Source of the DNA: Pseudomonas jessenii
GTDB taxonomy: Bacteria; Pseudomonadota; Gammaproteobacteria; Pseudomonadales; Pseudomonadaceae
DNA: 64,000 nt
Direction: 5' to 3'
NCBI RefSeq assembly: GCF_002236115.1
Contig: NZ_NIWT01000001.1
Location: 744,001-808,000 of the forward strand
The notes beneath the pieces are model-generated. The model ran no database searches. It worked only from the letters and a program-made list of their open reading frames with translations, and was not told where the DNA came from. The translations under genes and the position numbers were made by a program. This document shows positions 35,589-44,873 of the stretch, one piece after another. Each line of letters opens with the position of its first letter. Position 1 is the first letter of the stretch.

Positions 35589-36296
35589 ATGCTTGCTCGC
35601 TGGTTGCCCGCCGCCATCAACACCCGCCCCACCGAATGGAGCCGCGCCGCCATCGGCATGGCCATGGGGACACTGATGAGCGTGTGGCTCTGTAGCCAGG
35701 TGTTCGGCATTGAGGTGGCCCAGCACCTGATCGGCCCGCTGGGGGCGTCGGCGGTGCTGTTGTTTGCCGTGTCTTCGGGCGCGCTCGCCCAGCCCTGGTC
35801 GATTCTCGGTGGTTACTTGAGCGCCGGTGTGATTGCCCTGCTGGTGGCCCATGTGTTGGGCCGGACCCTGGGTAGCGCTTGCCTGGCGGCGGGCATGGCG
35901 TTGATCCTGATGTGCTGGCTGCGGTGCCTGCATCCACCGGCCGGTGCGTTGGCCCTGACCCTGGTGCTGGCCGATCCGGCAACCATTGCCATGGACTGGA
36001 AAGCCATTGGACCGGTGATGCTCAGCGCGGCGACGATGCTGCTGTGCGCCCTGGCCTACAACAACCTGACCCGCGTTCGTTACCCCAAGAGCGCCAGCGA
36101 GCCCGCGGCCAGGATTCCTGCCGATCACCCGCCGGTCGACCGTCAGGCCATCACCGCCGAAGACCTGAAACTGGCGTTGGCCGACATGGAAGCGTTCTAT
36201 GACGTGACCCCCGAAGACCTCGAACAGTTGATCCAGGCCAGCGAACTGCACGCCAAACGCCGCAGCGTTGGCGAAGTGCTCGCCCCACGACTGTAA
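35589..36296 (+). CDS. HPP-family membrane protein
   Basis: A 235-residue integral membrane protein. The HPP family hallmark HPPAGALALTL follows a run of about four hydrophobic segments, including GPLGASAVLLFAVSSGALAQ with its PLGASA motif. The C-terminal 60 residues are hydrophilic (TAEDLKLALADMEAFYDVTP). HPP proteins have been linked to nitrite transport in plastids, but bacterial roles are unsettled. The ATG at 35589 (MLARWLPAAIN) has GGAG at 10 nt and lies after the terminator; the in-frame extension to 35451 would run through that terminator. Confidence 0.82.
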   Translation: MLARWLPAAINTRPTEWSRAAIGMAMGTLMSVWLCSQVFGIEVAQHLIGPLGASAVLLFAVSSGALAQPWSILGGYLSAGVIALLVAHVLGRTLGSACLAAGMALILMCWLRCLHPPAGALALTLVLADPATIAMDWKAIGPVMLSAATMLLCALAYNNLTRVRYPKSASEPAARIPADHPPVDRQAITAEDLKLALADMEAFYDVTPEDLEQLIQASELHAKRRSVGEVLAPRL

Positions 36297-36393
36297 GTCG
36301 CTGTTCTGGAGGTTCTTTTGCCGTGGCCGGGCGGTTCTGGCATCCTGCGCCTCCATTTTCTGACCCGGCCCGCCTTCTGGCACGCAAACCACC

Positions 36394-37866
36394 ATGACCG
36401 CCTCCGAAAAAGCCCCCGCTCCACGCCACAGCGACCTGATCTACGGCCTCGATGACCGCCCGCATCTGACCGCCACCGTCTTCGCCGCCCTGCAACACGT
36501 GCTGGCAAGTTTCGTCGGCATCATCACCCCGACGCTGATCATGGGCAGCGCCCTGGGCCTGCAAAGTGAAATTCCTTACTTGATCAGCATGGCGCTGTTC
36601 GTTTCCGGCCTGGGCACCTTCGTGCAGGCGCGGCGCTTCGGCCCGGTGGGCTCTGGCCTGTTGTGCCTGCAAGGCACCAGTTTCTCGTTCATCAGTGTGA
36701 TTCTCAGCGCCGGCCTCATGGTCAAGGCTCGTGGTGGCGGTACCGATGAGATTCTCTCGACCATTTTCGGCGTGTGCTTTTTTGCCGCGTTCATCGAGGT
36801 GGTGTTGAGCCAGTTCATTGGCAAATTGCGCATGCTGATCACCCCGGTGGTGACCGGCACCATCATCACGCTGATGGGCTTGTCGCTGATCAAGGTGGCG
36901 ATGACCGACATCGCCGGCGGCTTCGGCGCCCCGGACCTGGGGGCGGCCAGTCACCTGGCCCTGGCGGCGCTGGTGCTGGGAACCATCGTAGTGTTGAACC
37001 GGGTGGATGTGCCGTTTCTGCGCCTGGGGGCGATTGTCATCGGCCTGACCCTGGGCTACGGGGTGGCATGGCTCATGGGCCAGGTGGATTTCAACAGCCT
37101 GCCCGAAGTGCCGCTGATGAGCGTACCGGTGCCGTTCAAGTACGGGTTCTCCTTCGATTGGGTGGCGTTCATTCCGGTGGCGGTGATTTTCCTCGTGTCG
37201 CCGCTGGAGGCCGCCGGTGACCTTACGGCCAACTCGATGATCTCCCGGCAACCGGTCAAAGGCCCGGTGTACATTCGCCGGATCAAGTCCGGCCTGCTCG
37301 CCGATGGCCTCAACTCGGCCATGGCCGCGGTGTTCAACAGCATGCCGATGGTGACCTTCGCCCAGAACAACGGAGTGATCCAGCTCACCGGCGTGGCCAG
37401 CCGCTACGTGGCGTTTTTCATTGCCGGATTGCTGGTGGTGCTTGGCCTGTTCCCGATGATCGGCGCGGTACTGCAACTGATGCCGAAACCGGTGCTCGGT
37501 GGCGCGGAACTGGTGATGTTCGGCACCGTCGCCGTGGCCGGGATCAAGATTCTCGCCGAGGCCGGCCTGCATCGGCGCAACATGCTGATCGTGGCGATTT
37601 CCATCGGCATGGGCCTGGGCGTGGCCGCCGTGCCGGAAGTCTTGCGTGAACTGCCCAAGGCCCTGCACAACATTTTCGAATCGCCCATCACCGTCGGCGC
37701 GCTGTGCGCTATCGTTCTTAATATCTTCCTGCCCGAGGAGTTCATCGAGCTGGAGGAGGACGAATTCGATCCGGAAGCCTCCGTGCTTCAGGTGATGCAG
37801 AACCCCGATGTGACCGCCAGGGATGAACCCGCAAAGGCTGCGGTGGTTGCACAGTCGAACCACTAG
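36394..37866 (+). CDS. NCS2-family nucleobase:cation symporter (uracil/xanthine/urate permease)
   Basis: A 490-residue membrane protein with about 14 hydrophobic segments. The NAT signature QNNGVIQLTG is present, and the conserved QH motif occurs near the N-terminus in ALQHVLASFVGIITP. LEAAGDLTANSMIS matches the xanthine/urate branch (XanQ, UacT) more than UraA. It imports purine bases or urate with protons. No purine-catabolic genes are adjacent. The ATG has only a weak ribosome-binding site. A terminator follows the stop closely. Confidence 0.85.
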   Translation: MTASEKAPAPRHSDLIYGLDDRPHLTATVFAALQHVLASFVGIITPTLIMGSALGLQSEIPYLISMALFVSGLGTFVQARRFGPVGSGLLCLQGTSFSFISVILSAGLMVKARGGGTDEILSTIFGVCFFAAFIEVVLSQFIGKLRMLITPVVTGTIITLMGLSLIKVAMTDIAGGFGAPDLGAASHLALAALVLGTIVVLNRVDVPFLRLGAIVIGLTLGYGVAWLMGQVDFNSLPEVPLMSVPVPFKYGFSFDWVAFIPVAVIFLVSPLEAAGDLTANSMISRQPVKGPVYIRRIKSGLLADGLNSAMAAVFNSMPMVTFAQNNGVIQLTGVASRYVAFFIAGLLVVLGLFPMIGAVLQLMPKPVLGGAELVMFGTVAVAGIKILAEAGLHRRNMLIVAISIGMGLGVAAVPEVLRELPKALHNIFESPITVGALCAIVLNIFLPEEFIELEEDEFDPEASVLQVMQNPDVTARDEPAKAAVVAQSNH

Positions 37867-37876
37867 TCGGGCTCAA

Positions 37877-37907
37877 GGGCTGAGCCGCTGGCGGTTCAGC
37901 CTTTTTC
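37877..37907 (+). terminator. Rho-independent terminator after the NCS2 gene
   Basis: GGCTGAGCC pairs with GGTTCAGCC (one wobble/bulge) around GCTGGC, followed by five T residues (37902-37906). It ends 17 bp before the LEA gene ATG. Confidence 0.75.
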
Positions 37908-37923
37908 AGATGAGAACACGTCC

Positions 37924-38394
37924 ATGCGCAGCCTCCACGCGGTCCTGATTTCCCTCCTGCTCTGCCTGAGCGCCTGTTCCTCGCTGCCCAATCGAGACCC
38001 GTTGAAAATCAACGTCGTGGATGTCGAACCCCTGCAAGGCGAAGGCATGGAAGTGCGCTTTGCCGTGAGAATCCGCGTGCAGAACCCCAATGACTACACC
38101 CTCACCTACAGCGGCGTTGCCTTGGACCTGGACATCAACGGCCAGCCCTTCGCCTCTGGCGTCACCGATGAGAGGGGTACGATCGGGCGCTTTTCCGACA
38201 CCATCGTCAGCGTACCGGTCAGCGTTTCGGCGTTTTCGATGATCCGCCAGACCTATGGCATCAGCCAGATGGAAACCCTCAACAACATGCCTTATGTCCT
38301 GCGCGGCAAGCTCTCGGGTGGGGTGTTCAACACGAAGCGTTTCGTGGACAGTGGCACGCTCAATCTGCCTGGACCGACCACTGGCAGCCGTTAA
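37924..38394 (+). CDS. LEA type 2 (WHy-domain) lipoprotein
   Basis: A 156-residue protein with a lipoprotein signal (ISLLLCLSAC, Cys about 18) and one LEA_2/WHy domain: VVDVEPLQGEGMEVRFAVRI, then VQNPNDYTLTYSGVALDLDI and a closing SGTLNLPG. WHy-domain proteins are associated with protection against desiccation or stress. It would be membrane-anchored in the periplasm. The terminator immediately upstream implies its own promoter in very little space, or read-through from the NCS2 gene. Confidence 0.82.
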   Translation: MRSLHAVLISLLLCLSACSSLPNRDPLKINVVDVEPLQGEGMEVRFAVRIRVQNPNDYTLTYSGVALDLDINGQPFASGVTDERGTIGRFSDTIVSVPVSVSAFSMIRQTYGISQMETLNNMPYVLRGKLSGGVFNTKRFVDSGTLNLPGPTTGSR

Positions 38395-38429
38395 ACGCCT
38401 TGGATGAATTGGCTGTTGCGCCGCTGAAT

Positions 38430-39446
38430 TCACTCGGTGTCATTGAGAATCAGGCTGCGGTAATGCCCCGGATTTGACCCCGACCATTTGCGAAACGCCT
38501 TGTAGAACGAACTGACGTCAGCGAACCCGAGCCGCGTGGCGATTTCGCTGAAGCTGATCGTGGGTTCCGCCAGCCAGACAATCGCCAACTCCTTGCGTAC
38601 GCCGTCCTTGAGGCCTTGGTAGGTTTGCCCTTCTTCGGCCAGTCGGCGGCGCAAGGTTGAAGCCGACATGCACAGGCGTTGCGCCAGGGCTTCGGTTTCC
38701 GGCCAGTGTTCGGCCGGCAGGTGGCGCAGGTCGTGTTTGATGCGGCTGGCCAGGCTCTGCGGATCGCGGTACTTCACCAGAATGTTCGCCGGCGCACGGG
38801 CCAGGAATCGCTCGAGTTCTTCAGGGCTGCGCTTGATGGGCAGGTCCAGGCAATCGGCGGAGAAAATCATCCGGGTGCGTGGGCGGTCGAAGCGCAGGTT
38901 CTCGGAAAACATCACCTGATAGTCATCGCAAAAATCCGGCCTGGAACAGCGCAGCTCGATGGCAAGGATCGGAATCCGCCGTCCTGCCAGCCAGCAGGCA
39001 ACGCCGTGCACGATCATCCAGTAAGTGAAATAAGTGAAGGCCCGGCGCGGGTCCTTGTCATCCTCCAGCAGGACGATTTCCGCCAGGCTTTGCTGACGCA
39101 CCAACTGCGCCGGCAAGTACTCGAGGATCAACGACAGAAACGCCAGGCCGCTGGCCACTCCCGCCGCCACGTTGGGCTGGAGCATGGCGCTGCGGCACAG
39201 GAACGCAAAGCTGCCGGACTTGAGTTTGCGTGGGTCCATGCCAAAGAACTCATCATCCCCGCGCCGTGCCAGCAACCGCCACAGGCGCGCATAAGCCGTG
39301 GCCGGAACGCGGGCGTCGGTGCTGCCCAACAATTGCGGGTCGATGCCGACCTTGATCAACACCTCATCCGTGGCGATTCCTGGCGCGCAGCTTTGCAACA
39401 GCGCTTCACGCACCAGTTGAATGGAGATGGTGTCTTTTTCCGACAT
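38430..39446 (-). CDS. AraC-family transcriptional regulator (OruR/ArgR-like N-terminal domain)
   Basis: A 338-residue regulator with the Arabinose_bd-type N-terminal domain (VREALLQSCAPGIATDEVLI, FGLMDPRK-like region FFGMDPRKLKSGSFAFLC) and a C-terminal AraC domain: AQRLCMSASTLRRRLAEEGQ and FSEIATRLGFADVSSFYKAF, ending in GSNPGHYR. This layout is common in Pseudomonas regulators such as OruR. The ATG at 39444-39446 is used; frame upstream is REP DNA. Convergent with the LEA gene; likely targets unknown. Confidence 0.82.
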   Translation of the reverse strand: MSEKDTISIQLVREALLQSCAPGIATDEVLIKVGIDPQLLGSTDARVPATAYARLWRLLARRGDDEFFGMDPRKLKSGSFAFLCRSAMLQPNVAAGVASGLAFLSLILEYLPAQLVRQQSLAEIVLLEDDKDPRRAFTYFTYWMIVHGVACWLAGRRIPILAIELRCSRPDFCDDYQVMFSENLRFDRPRTRMIFSADCLDLPIKRSPEELERFLARAPANILVKYRDPQSLASRIKHDLRHLPAEHWPETEALAQRLCMSASTLRRRLAEEGQTYQGLKDGVRKELAIVWLAEPTISFSEIATRLGFADVSSFYKAFRKWSGSNPGHYRSLILNDTE

Positions 39447-39525
39447 GGATCGCGGCAAGCCCTGTTCTTGTTTGAGTGGGGGGCATCTTAGCTGAAACAG
39501 TATCCCTGTTGATTGATCCACCGCT

Positions 39526-39616
39526 ATCGCGAGCAAGCTCGCTCCCACACTGGATCTGCGTTGTTCACAAATGCTGTGAACACCCGTATTCCTGTGGGAG
39601 CGAGCTTGCTCGCGAT
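39526..39616. repeat. Reversed REP doublet (91 bp)
   Basis: The order is complement REP (39526-39549) then direct REP (39593-39616), tail-to-tail. It lies between the AraC gene start and the pssA stop, 13 bp from the latter. Confidence 0.87.
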
Positions 39617-39629
39617 GGCTTTTCTGAAT

Positions 39630-40973
39630 TCACAGAATGCGGTAGAGCAACCGTTCGATCCGCACACGACTCACGCGCTTGAGGAACTTGGCTACGCCCG
39701 CCGGGTATTCGGCCAGGGTTTCCAGGTTCTGGAAGTGCTCGATTCGCCGGGTGTGCTGGAAGATCTCCGCCAGCTCTTTGCCACGCGGTTCCAGCAGTTC
39801 GCCATGGGGATCATCGAGCAACAAGGCGTTTTCCAGATCGAGTCGAAACGCCCGCGGGTTGAGGTTGTTACCGGTCAGCAAGGTATAGCGCCGGTCGATC
39901 CACATGCCCTTGAGGTGGTAGGTGTTGTCACCGTCACGCCACAGGTGCAGGTTCAACTGCCCGCTGTCGATGTTGCGCTGATGACGTTTGGCAAACCGGC
40001 GCAAGCTGATTTCGTACAGGTACGGCAGCGCCGAAATGACCCGGAACGGTTCGCTCGGCGGAATGTAGAAGTCGTTGGCCGTCTTGTCGCCGACCACGAT
40101 GTCGATCTTCACCCCGCGGGCCAGCGCGCGGTTGATCTCGCGGATGATCGCCAGCGGCAGGTTGAAGTACGGTGTGCAAATGGTCAGTTGCTGCTGGGCG
40201 CTGGCGATCAGTTCGCAGATCACCCGGTTCAGCGGATTGTTCTTGCCGACGCCGAGCAGCGGGCTGACGGACAAACCGGTCCTGTCGGTGGTGCCCTGCG
40301 TGGTGTCGTACGCCGCGTGCTTGAGGCGGCTGCGCAGGTCACCGATGTCATTGCGCAGGCTGCGGGTGGTCGGCAGGTTTGGCAGGTCGAGGCGGTGCAC
40401 CGCTTTGGAAGCCACCAGGCCGTGCTGCACCAGGTGCTGCATCGAATCGGCCAGTTCACGATTGTGCAGCAGGTGATAGCGGTCGTAGCGGTACTTGTCG
40501 AACTTGTGCAGATACACGTTGTTCAGGCTCGCACCGCTGTAGATCACGCAGTCATCGATCACGAAGCCTTTAAGGTGCAACACACCGAACAGTTCGCGGG
40601 TTTGTACCGGGACGCCGTAGATCGGCACTTCGCTGGCATGGGTGCGGGTCATTTCCTGATACCAGGCGGAGTTGCCCGGTTGCTTGCCGGCACCGATCAG
40701 GCCGCGCTGGGCGCGCAGCCAGTCGACGACCACCACCACGTCCAGTTCCGGACGCGCCAGTTTGGCGGCGTGCAAGGCATCGAGAATTTCCTGGCCGGCT
40801 TCATCCTGTTGCAGGTACAGCGCAACGATGTAGATGCGCCGGGTCGCGCTGGCGATTTTCTCCAGCAGGCAACGACGGAATTCGGCAGCGCCGCAAAGGA
40901 CGCCAACGGCATCGGCCGTCAGCGGAAAACTGCGCAACTTGGGCAGCAGGGAGCGTTTGAAAAGCGACGGCAT
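39630..40973 (-). CDS. pssA: CDP-diacylglycerol--serine O-phosphatidyltransferase PssA (phospholipase D type)
   Basis: A 447-residue member of the phospholipase D superfamily, close in length to E. coli PssA. Two HKD-like motifs are visible: HLKGFVIDD (H133, K135) with YSGASLNN, and HLKGMWIDRRYTLLTGNNLN (H353, K355). The N-terminal block LYLQQDEAGQEILDAL is characteristic. It makes phosphatidylserine from CDP-diacylglycerol and serine, the first committed step to phosphatidylethanolamine, at the membrane surface. The ATG at 40971-40973 (MPSLFKRSLLPKLRS) is chosen; the open frame beyond it crosses REP DNA. Confidence 0.88.
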   Translation of the reverse strand: MPSLFKRSLLPKLRSFPLTADAVGVLCGAAEFRRCLLEKIASATRRIYIVALYLQQDEAGQEILDALHAAKLARPELDVVVVVDWLRAQRGLIGAGKQPGNSAWYQEMTRTHASEVPIYGVPVQTRELFGVLHLKGFVIDDCVIYSGASLNNVYLHKFDKYRYDRYHLLHNRELADSMQHLVQHGLVASKAVHRLDLPNLPTTRSLRNDIGDLRSRLKHAAYDTTQGTTDRTGLSVSPLLGVGKNNPLNRVICELIASAQQQLTICTPYFNLPLAIIREINRALARGVKIDIVVGDKTANDFYIPPSEPFRVISALPYLYEISLRRFAKRHQRNIDSGQLNLHLWRDGDNTYHLKGMWIDRRYTLLTGNNLNPRAFRLDLENALLLDDPHGELLEPRGKELAEIFQHTRRIEHFQNLETLAEYPAGVAKFLKRVSRVRIERLLYRIL

Positions 40974-41058
40974 AGGGCTCGCAATGGGTCGAATCCGAAG
41001 AACCAGAGAGCTTACACCATCGATGGGTTCGGGTCTTGTTACTGTCTGTAATGACGCC

Positions 41059-41124
41059 ATCGCGAGCAAGCTCGCTCCCACGGAAAAGCGCGCGTCAAAG
41101 TGTGGGAGCGGGCTTGCTCGCGAA
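41059..41124. repeat. Reversed REP doublet (66 bp), one arm variant
   Basis: Complement REP (41059-41082) followed by a variant direct copy with GGGCTTGCTCGCGAAG (41101-41124). It lies in the divergent gap between pssA and the TetR gene. Confidence 0.85.
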
Positions 41125-41154
41125 GACCATTTGTCAAACGCCACAAAAAACCGA

Positions 41155-41183
41155 TTGACCAAGGAGAACGATCGTTCTACTGT
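41155..41183 (+). promoter_or_regulatory. Promoter with embedded TetR operator for the 41191 regulator
   Basis: TTGACC (41155-41160), 17 nt, TACTGT (41178-41183). The spacer contains the perfect 14-bp palindrome AGAACGATCGTTCT (41165-41178), whose half-sites resemble TetR-family operators. A repressor here would block RNA polymerase. The leader would be only a few nt long, and AAGGAG at 41161-41166 is too far from the ATG at 41191 to act as its ribosome-binding site. Confidence 0.55.
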
Positions 41184-41190
41184 TTGCAGC

Positions 41191-41754
41191 ATGAACGAAA
41201 TCACTAGCAACGACACACGCGACATCATTCTGGATGTCACCGAAAAGTTGATCTACAAAAGCGGCATAGCCGCCACTGGCATGGATCTTCTGGTGAAAAC
41301 CGCCGGCGTCTCCAGAAAAAGCATCTACCGCTACTTCGCCAACAAGGACGAACTGGTGGTGGCCGCCCTGCAACGCCGGGACCAGCGCTGGATGCACTGG
41401 TACAGAGGCGCAGTCGGCCAGGCACAAACCCCGGCCGAGCGACTGCTCAACCTGTTTACCGTACTCAAATCGTGGTTCGCCTCCGACGGTTTCCGCGGCT
41501 GCGCGTTCATCAACACCAGTGGCGAAACCGGCGACCCGCAAGACCCGGTGCGCCTGCTCGCCAAAGAGCATAAACAGAAGCTGCTCGACTACGTGTGCGA
41601 GCTGTGTACCGAACATGGCGCCGAGGATCCGCAGTTGCTGGCCAAACAGCTGCTGATCCTGATCGACGGTGCCATTACCGTGGCGCTTGTCATGGGTGAT
41701 CACAGTGCCGCCGATAATGCGCAATGCATGGCGCGAAAGTTATTGGACCTGTAG
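41191..41754 (+). CDS. TetR-family transcriptional regulator
   Basis: A 187-residue regulator with an N-terminal helix-turn-helix (DIILDVTEKLIYKSGIAATG, then GVSRKSIYRYFANKDELVVA) and a small ligand domain with FRGCAFINTSGE, a motif shared by TetR repressors that govern small detoxification genes. The perfect palindrome in its own promoter spacer indicates autorepression. The next gene, 55 bp downstream on the same strand, is an NTF2-like protein that it probably co-regulates. The ATG at 41191 starts the family-like sequence; longer frame lies in pssA antisense and is rejected. Confidence 0.85.
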   Translation: MNEITSNDTRDIILDVTEKLIYKSGIAATGMDLLVKTAGVSRKSIYRYFANKDELVVAALQRRDQRWMHWYRGAVGQAQTPAERLLNLFTVLKSWFASDGFRGCAFINTSGETGDPQDPVRLLAKEHKQKLLDYVCELCTEHGAEDPQLLAKQLLILIDGAITVALVMGDHSAADNAQCMARKLLDL

Positions 41755-41809
41755 CAACCTGATCAAGCTCGACTGTTGTTTTAACTTTAACTTGATACGG
41801 AGACTTTAA

Positions 41810-42286
41810 ATGTCTAATGCCGAAGTTCGTCCGCCATTACCCCCTTTCACCCGTGAATCGGCCATTGAAAAAGTTCGCCTGGCCGAAGACGGCTGGAACT
41901 CCCGGGACCCGGAGCGGGTGTCCCTGGCCTATACCCTGGACACTAAGTGGCGCAATCGCGCCGAGTTCGCCTATAACCGCGAAGAAGCCAAAGGCTTCCT
42001 GACCCGCAAGTGGGCCAAGGAGCTTGATTATCGGTTGATCAAGGAGCTGTGGGCGTTCACCGACAACCGAATTGCCGTGCGTTATGCCTATGAATGGCAT
42101 GACGACTCGGGCAACTGGTTCCGCTCCTACGGCAACGAAAACTGGGAGTTCAACGAGGACGGCCTGATGGCCCGCCGCTTCGCCTGCATCAACGACATGC
42201 CGATCAAGGAAAGCGAGCGCAAGTTCCACTGGCCGCTGGGGCGTCGACCTGACGATCATCCGAGTTTGTCGGATCTGGGCTTGTAA
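41810..42286 (+). CDS. DUF1348 / NTF2-like (SnoaL-fold) protein
   Basis: A 158-residue protein of the nuclear-transport-factor-2-like family. The DUF1348 pattern is obvious: [60 protein letters not shown] and CINDMPIKE. It forms a small conical fold with a hydrophobic pocket, but no enzyme activity is established for the family. CGGAG is found at about 8 nt before the ATG. Likely in an operon with the TetR gene, hinting at a role in handling a small toxic or signalling molecule. Confidence 0.87.
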   Translation: MSNAEVRPPLPPFTRESAIEKVRLAEDGWNSRDPERVSLAYTLDTKWRNRAEFAYNREEAKGFLTRKWAKELDYRLIKELWAFTDNRIAVRYAYEWHDDSGNWFRSYGNENWEFNEDGLMARRFACINDMPIKESERKFHWPLGRRPDDHPSLSDLGL

Positions 42287-42306
42287 TTCAGCTTCACGCT
42301 AAACCC

Positions 42307-42396
42307 TGTGGGAGCGAGCTTGCTCGCGATAGCGGTTGTACATTCAACAGATCTGTTGCCTGTCACACCGCCATCGCGAGCAAGCTCGCTCCCACA
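42307..42396. repeat. REPIN (REP doublet, 90 bp)
   Basis: A TGTGGGAG-type inverted pair, 20 bp after the DUF1348 stop and before the TSUP gene. Standard orientation and spacing. Confidence 0.9.
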
Positions 42397-42476
42397 TTGG
42401 TTTTGTGTTGTACAGATGAGTAAGATGCTGCCCTTCCCCGCAGCCTCTTTCTGCACCCGCCGAATAAGCCGATCCC

Positions 42477-43256
42477 ATGCCTTTCGAACTCAGCGTTGAC
42501 CTCTCCACCCTGGCCATCCTGGCCTTAGTCGCTTTTGTTGCCGGTTTCATCGACGCCATTGCCGGTGGCGGTGGGCTGTTGACCACCCCGGCCTTGTTGA
42601 CCGCCGGCCTGCCGCCGCATCTGGTGCTGGGCACCAACAAACTCAGCTCGACCTTCGGCTCGGCCATCGCCAGCTTCACCTTCTACCGCCGCAAGCTGTT
42701 CCACCCCGCGCAATGGATTCATGCCATCGTCGGCACCCTGGTCGGTGCGCTGACCGGTGCCGTGGTCGCGCATTACCTGCCGGCGGAATGGCTGAACAAG
42801 ATGCTGCCGGTGATCGTCTTCGCTTGCGGTGTCTATCTATTGTTTGGCGGCACGCCAAAAGCGCCACTGGACAGCGAGGCACCGATCAAGAAAAAGTGGC
42901 AGTCGACCCAAGGCTTCAGCCTCGGCTTCTATGACGGTGTGGCGGGTCCCGGCACGGGCGCGTTCTGGACCGTGAGCAGCCTGCTGCTCTACCCCATCGA
43001 TCTGGTGAAAGCCAGCGGTGTGGCACGCAGCATGAACTTCGTCAGCAACGCGGCGGCGCTGTCGATCTTCATCTTTTCCGGTCAGGTGGACTGGATCATC
43101 GGCCTGTGCATGGGCTTGTCGTTGATGGTCGGCGCCTTCTTCGGCGCCCGCACCGCCATCAGCGGCGGCGCGAAATTCATTCGTCCGGTGTTCATCACCG
43201 TGGTGCTGGGCCTGACCGTGCGCCTAGCCTGGCAGCACTGGTTCAGCGTGGCCTAA
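42477..43256 (+). CDS. TSUP (TauE/SafE) family membrane transporter
   Basis: A 259-residue integral membrane protein of two related halves. The first has [20 protein letters not shown] followed by [16 protein letters not shown], the second [20 protein letters not shown] with [13 protein letters not shown], the repeated loop motif of TSUP proteins. Family members export or import sulfite, sulfoacetate and other small organic anions. The gene overlaps the convergent nudC by 33 bp, so each transcript is antisense to the other's 3' end. Substrate unknown. Confidence 0.86.
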   Translation: MPFELSVDLSTLAILALVAFVAGFIDAIAGGGGLLTTPALLTAGLPPHLVLGTNKLSSTFGSAIASFTFYRRKLFHPAQWIHAIVGTLVGALTGAVVAHYLPAEWLNKMLPVIVFACGVYLLFGGTPKAPLDSEAPIKKKWQSTQGFSLGFYDGVAGPGTGAFWTVSSLLLYPIDLVKASGVARSMNFVSNAAALSIFIFSGQVDWIIGLCMGLSLMVGAFFGARTAISGGAKFIRPVFITVVLGLTVRLAWQHWFSVA

Positions 43257-44054
43257 GCGCCGCGCCACGTAGACGTCGATCAGGTAACGGGCAATCGAGC
43301 GTGACGCCGGCAACGGCGGCAGCTCGTGCACGTTGAACCACTGGGCGTCCTCGATCTCGTCTTCCTGACAGACGATCTCGCCACCGGCATATTCGGCGTG
43401 AAAGCCGAGCATCATCGAGTGCGGGAACGGCCAGCACTGGCTGCCCATGTACTGGATGTTCCTGACCTCGATGCTCACCTCTTCGCGAACTTCGCGAATC
43501 AGGCAGTCCTCGGCCGATTCGCCCGGCTCGGCAAACCCGGCCAGGGTGCTGTAGACACCGCTGACAAAACGCGGTGAGCGCGCCAACAGCACTTCATCGC
43601 CTCGGGTCACCAGTACGATCATGCTCGGCGAAATCCGTGGGTAGCTGCGCAGATCGCACGGCTGACAATACATCGCCCGCTCGCGTGGCACCTGGGTCAT
43701 GGCCTGACCGCAGTTACCGCAATAGCGGTGTTCACGGGCCCAGGTGCCGATCTGTGCGGCGTAACCGAGCACCTTGTAGAGCGTGTGATCGCCTTCGAGC
43801 ATGAACGCCCGCAGGCCTTTCCAGTTGCAACCCGACACTTCGCTGTGACTGCGCAACTCCAGCAGATAGACCGGCTCGCCATCGAGATGACCGATGCCAT
43901 GCTCGGCAAGAATCGACAGGTCCTGGCGCTTGAGCCATTCGCGAGCGAACAGTGCGCCGTTGTCATCGAACAGAAAGCCTTCGGGGCTGCGCGCGATGGC
44001 CCAGCCGCCGGGTTGATCGGTGTCCAGTACTGCGGTGGTCCAGCGAGGAATCAT
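43224..44054 (-). CDS. nudC: NAD(+) diphosphatase / RNA decapping hydrolase NudC
   Basis: A 276-residue Nudix enzyme. It has a zinc ribbon with C112, C115, C130 and C133 (YCGNCG, YCQPC), a Nudix box in [20 protein letters not shown] (about 173-195), and the NudC signature SQCWPFP at 205-211, where E. coli has SQPWPFP (Cys for Pro). It hydrolyses NAD(H) to NMN(H) + AMP and removes NAD caps from RNA. It starts 6 bp after the crotonase stop, so the two form an operon. The C-terminus overlaps the TSUP gene. Confidence 0.9.
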   Translation of the reverse strand: MIPRWTTAVLDTDQPGGWAIARSPEGFLFDDNGALFAREWLKRQDLSILAEHGIGHLDGEPVYLLELRSHSEVSGCNWKGLRAFMLEGDHTLYKVLGYAAQIGTWAREHRYCGNCGQAMTQVPRERAMYCQPCDLRSYPRISPSMIVLVTRGDEVLLARSPRFVSGVYSTLAGFAEPGESAEDCLIREVREEVSIEVRNIQYMGSQCWPFPHSMMLGFHAEYAGGEIVCQEDEIEDAQWFNVHELPPLPASRSIARYLIDVYVARRLGHAEPVLPG

Positions 44055-44060
44055 GGTTAA

Positions 44061-44873
44061 TCAATCCAGAAATTCGGGTTTCTGTTTGCTCATATGGGCG
44101 GCCATGGCCACGCGCAGATCGGTGGATTGCAGCATGGCGGCGTTCCAGGTGGCGATGTATTCGAGGCCGTCATCGATGCGATGGTCGCGCATGTAGCTGA
44201 TCATTTCCTTGGTGCCGGTGACGGCGATCGGCGACTTGCTGGCGATTGCGTAGGCAATGCCCATGACGCCGTCGAGCAGGCTGGCGTTGTCGCTGTAGAC
44301 GCGATTGACCAAGCCCATGCCTCGCGCTTCGTCGGCGCCGAAGGTGCGACCAGTGTAAGCCAGTTCGCGCAGCATGCCGTCACCGATGATCCGCGGCAAG
44401 CGTTGCAGCGTGCCAACGTCGGCGGCCATGCCGATGTCGATTTCCTTGATCGAAAACTGTGCGTCCTCGGCGGCATATCGCATGTCGCAGGCGGCAATCA
44501 GGTCGATGGCGCCCCCCAGGCAGTAACCCTGAATGGCCGCAAGCACCGGTTTGCGGCAGTTATCGACTGCATTGAAGGACGCTTGCAGGGTGAGGATCTT
44601 GCGCCGCAACAGGCGCGCATTGCGTCCGACGTCCTTGCCCAGCTCATTGGCCACACCGGCCAGCATCATCAGGTCGATCCCCGAGGAGAAATGCTTGCCT
44701 GCCCCGCTGAGAACCACCACGCGCACTTCATCGGTGTCGTCGATCCACTGGAAGATCTCGACGATCTCGCTCCAGAACGCCGCGTTCATCGAGTTGATCT
44801 TCTCCGGTCGGTTGATCTGTACGTGGGCGATTTTATCGACCAGCTCGACGTTGAACGCGCTGTATTGAGACAT
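44061..44873 (-). CDS. Crotonase-family protein, delta3,5-delta2,4-dienoyl-CoA isomerase-like
   Basis: A 270-residue crotonase-fold protein with SGAGKHFSSGIDLMML and AIQGYCLGGAIDLIAACDMR (oxyanion hole). The segment EIDIGMAADVGTLQRLPRII closely matches the ECH1-type dienoyl-CoA isomerase pattern rather than ordinary hydratases. It would shift conjugated double bonds during beta-oxidation of unsaturated fatty acids. The ATG at 44871-44873 has AAGGA at 8 nt. Cotranscribed with nudC downstream. Confidence 0.87.
   Translation of the reverse strand: MSQYSAFNVELVDKIAHVQINRPEKINSMNAAFWSEIVEIFQWIDDTDEVRVVVLSGAGKHFSSGIDLMMLAGVANELGKDVGRNARLLRRKILTLQASFNAVDNCRKPVLAAIQGYCLGGAIDLIAACDMRYAAEDAQFSIKEIDIGMAADVGTLQRLPRIIGDGMLRELAYTGRTFGADEARGMGLVNRVYSDNASLLDGVMGIAYAIASKSPIAVTGTKEMISYMRDHRIDDGLEYIATWNAAMLQSTDLRVAMAAHMSKQKPEFLD

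Noticed and set aside
36151..37863. A 570-codon minus-strand frame across the HPP end and the NCS2 gene
   Set aside because: Shadow frame with extreme His, Gln and Gly content; the plus-strand NCS2 protein has clear motifs.
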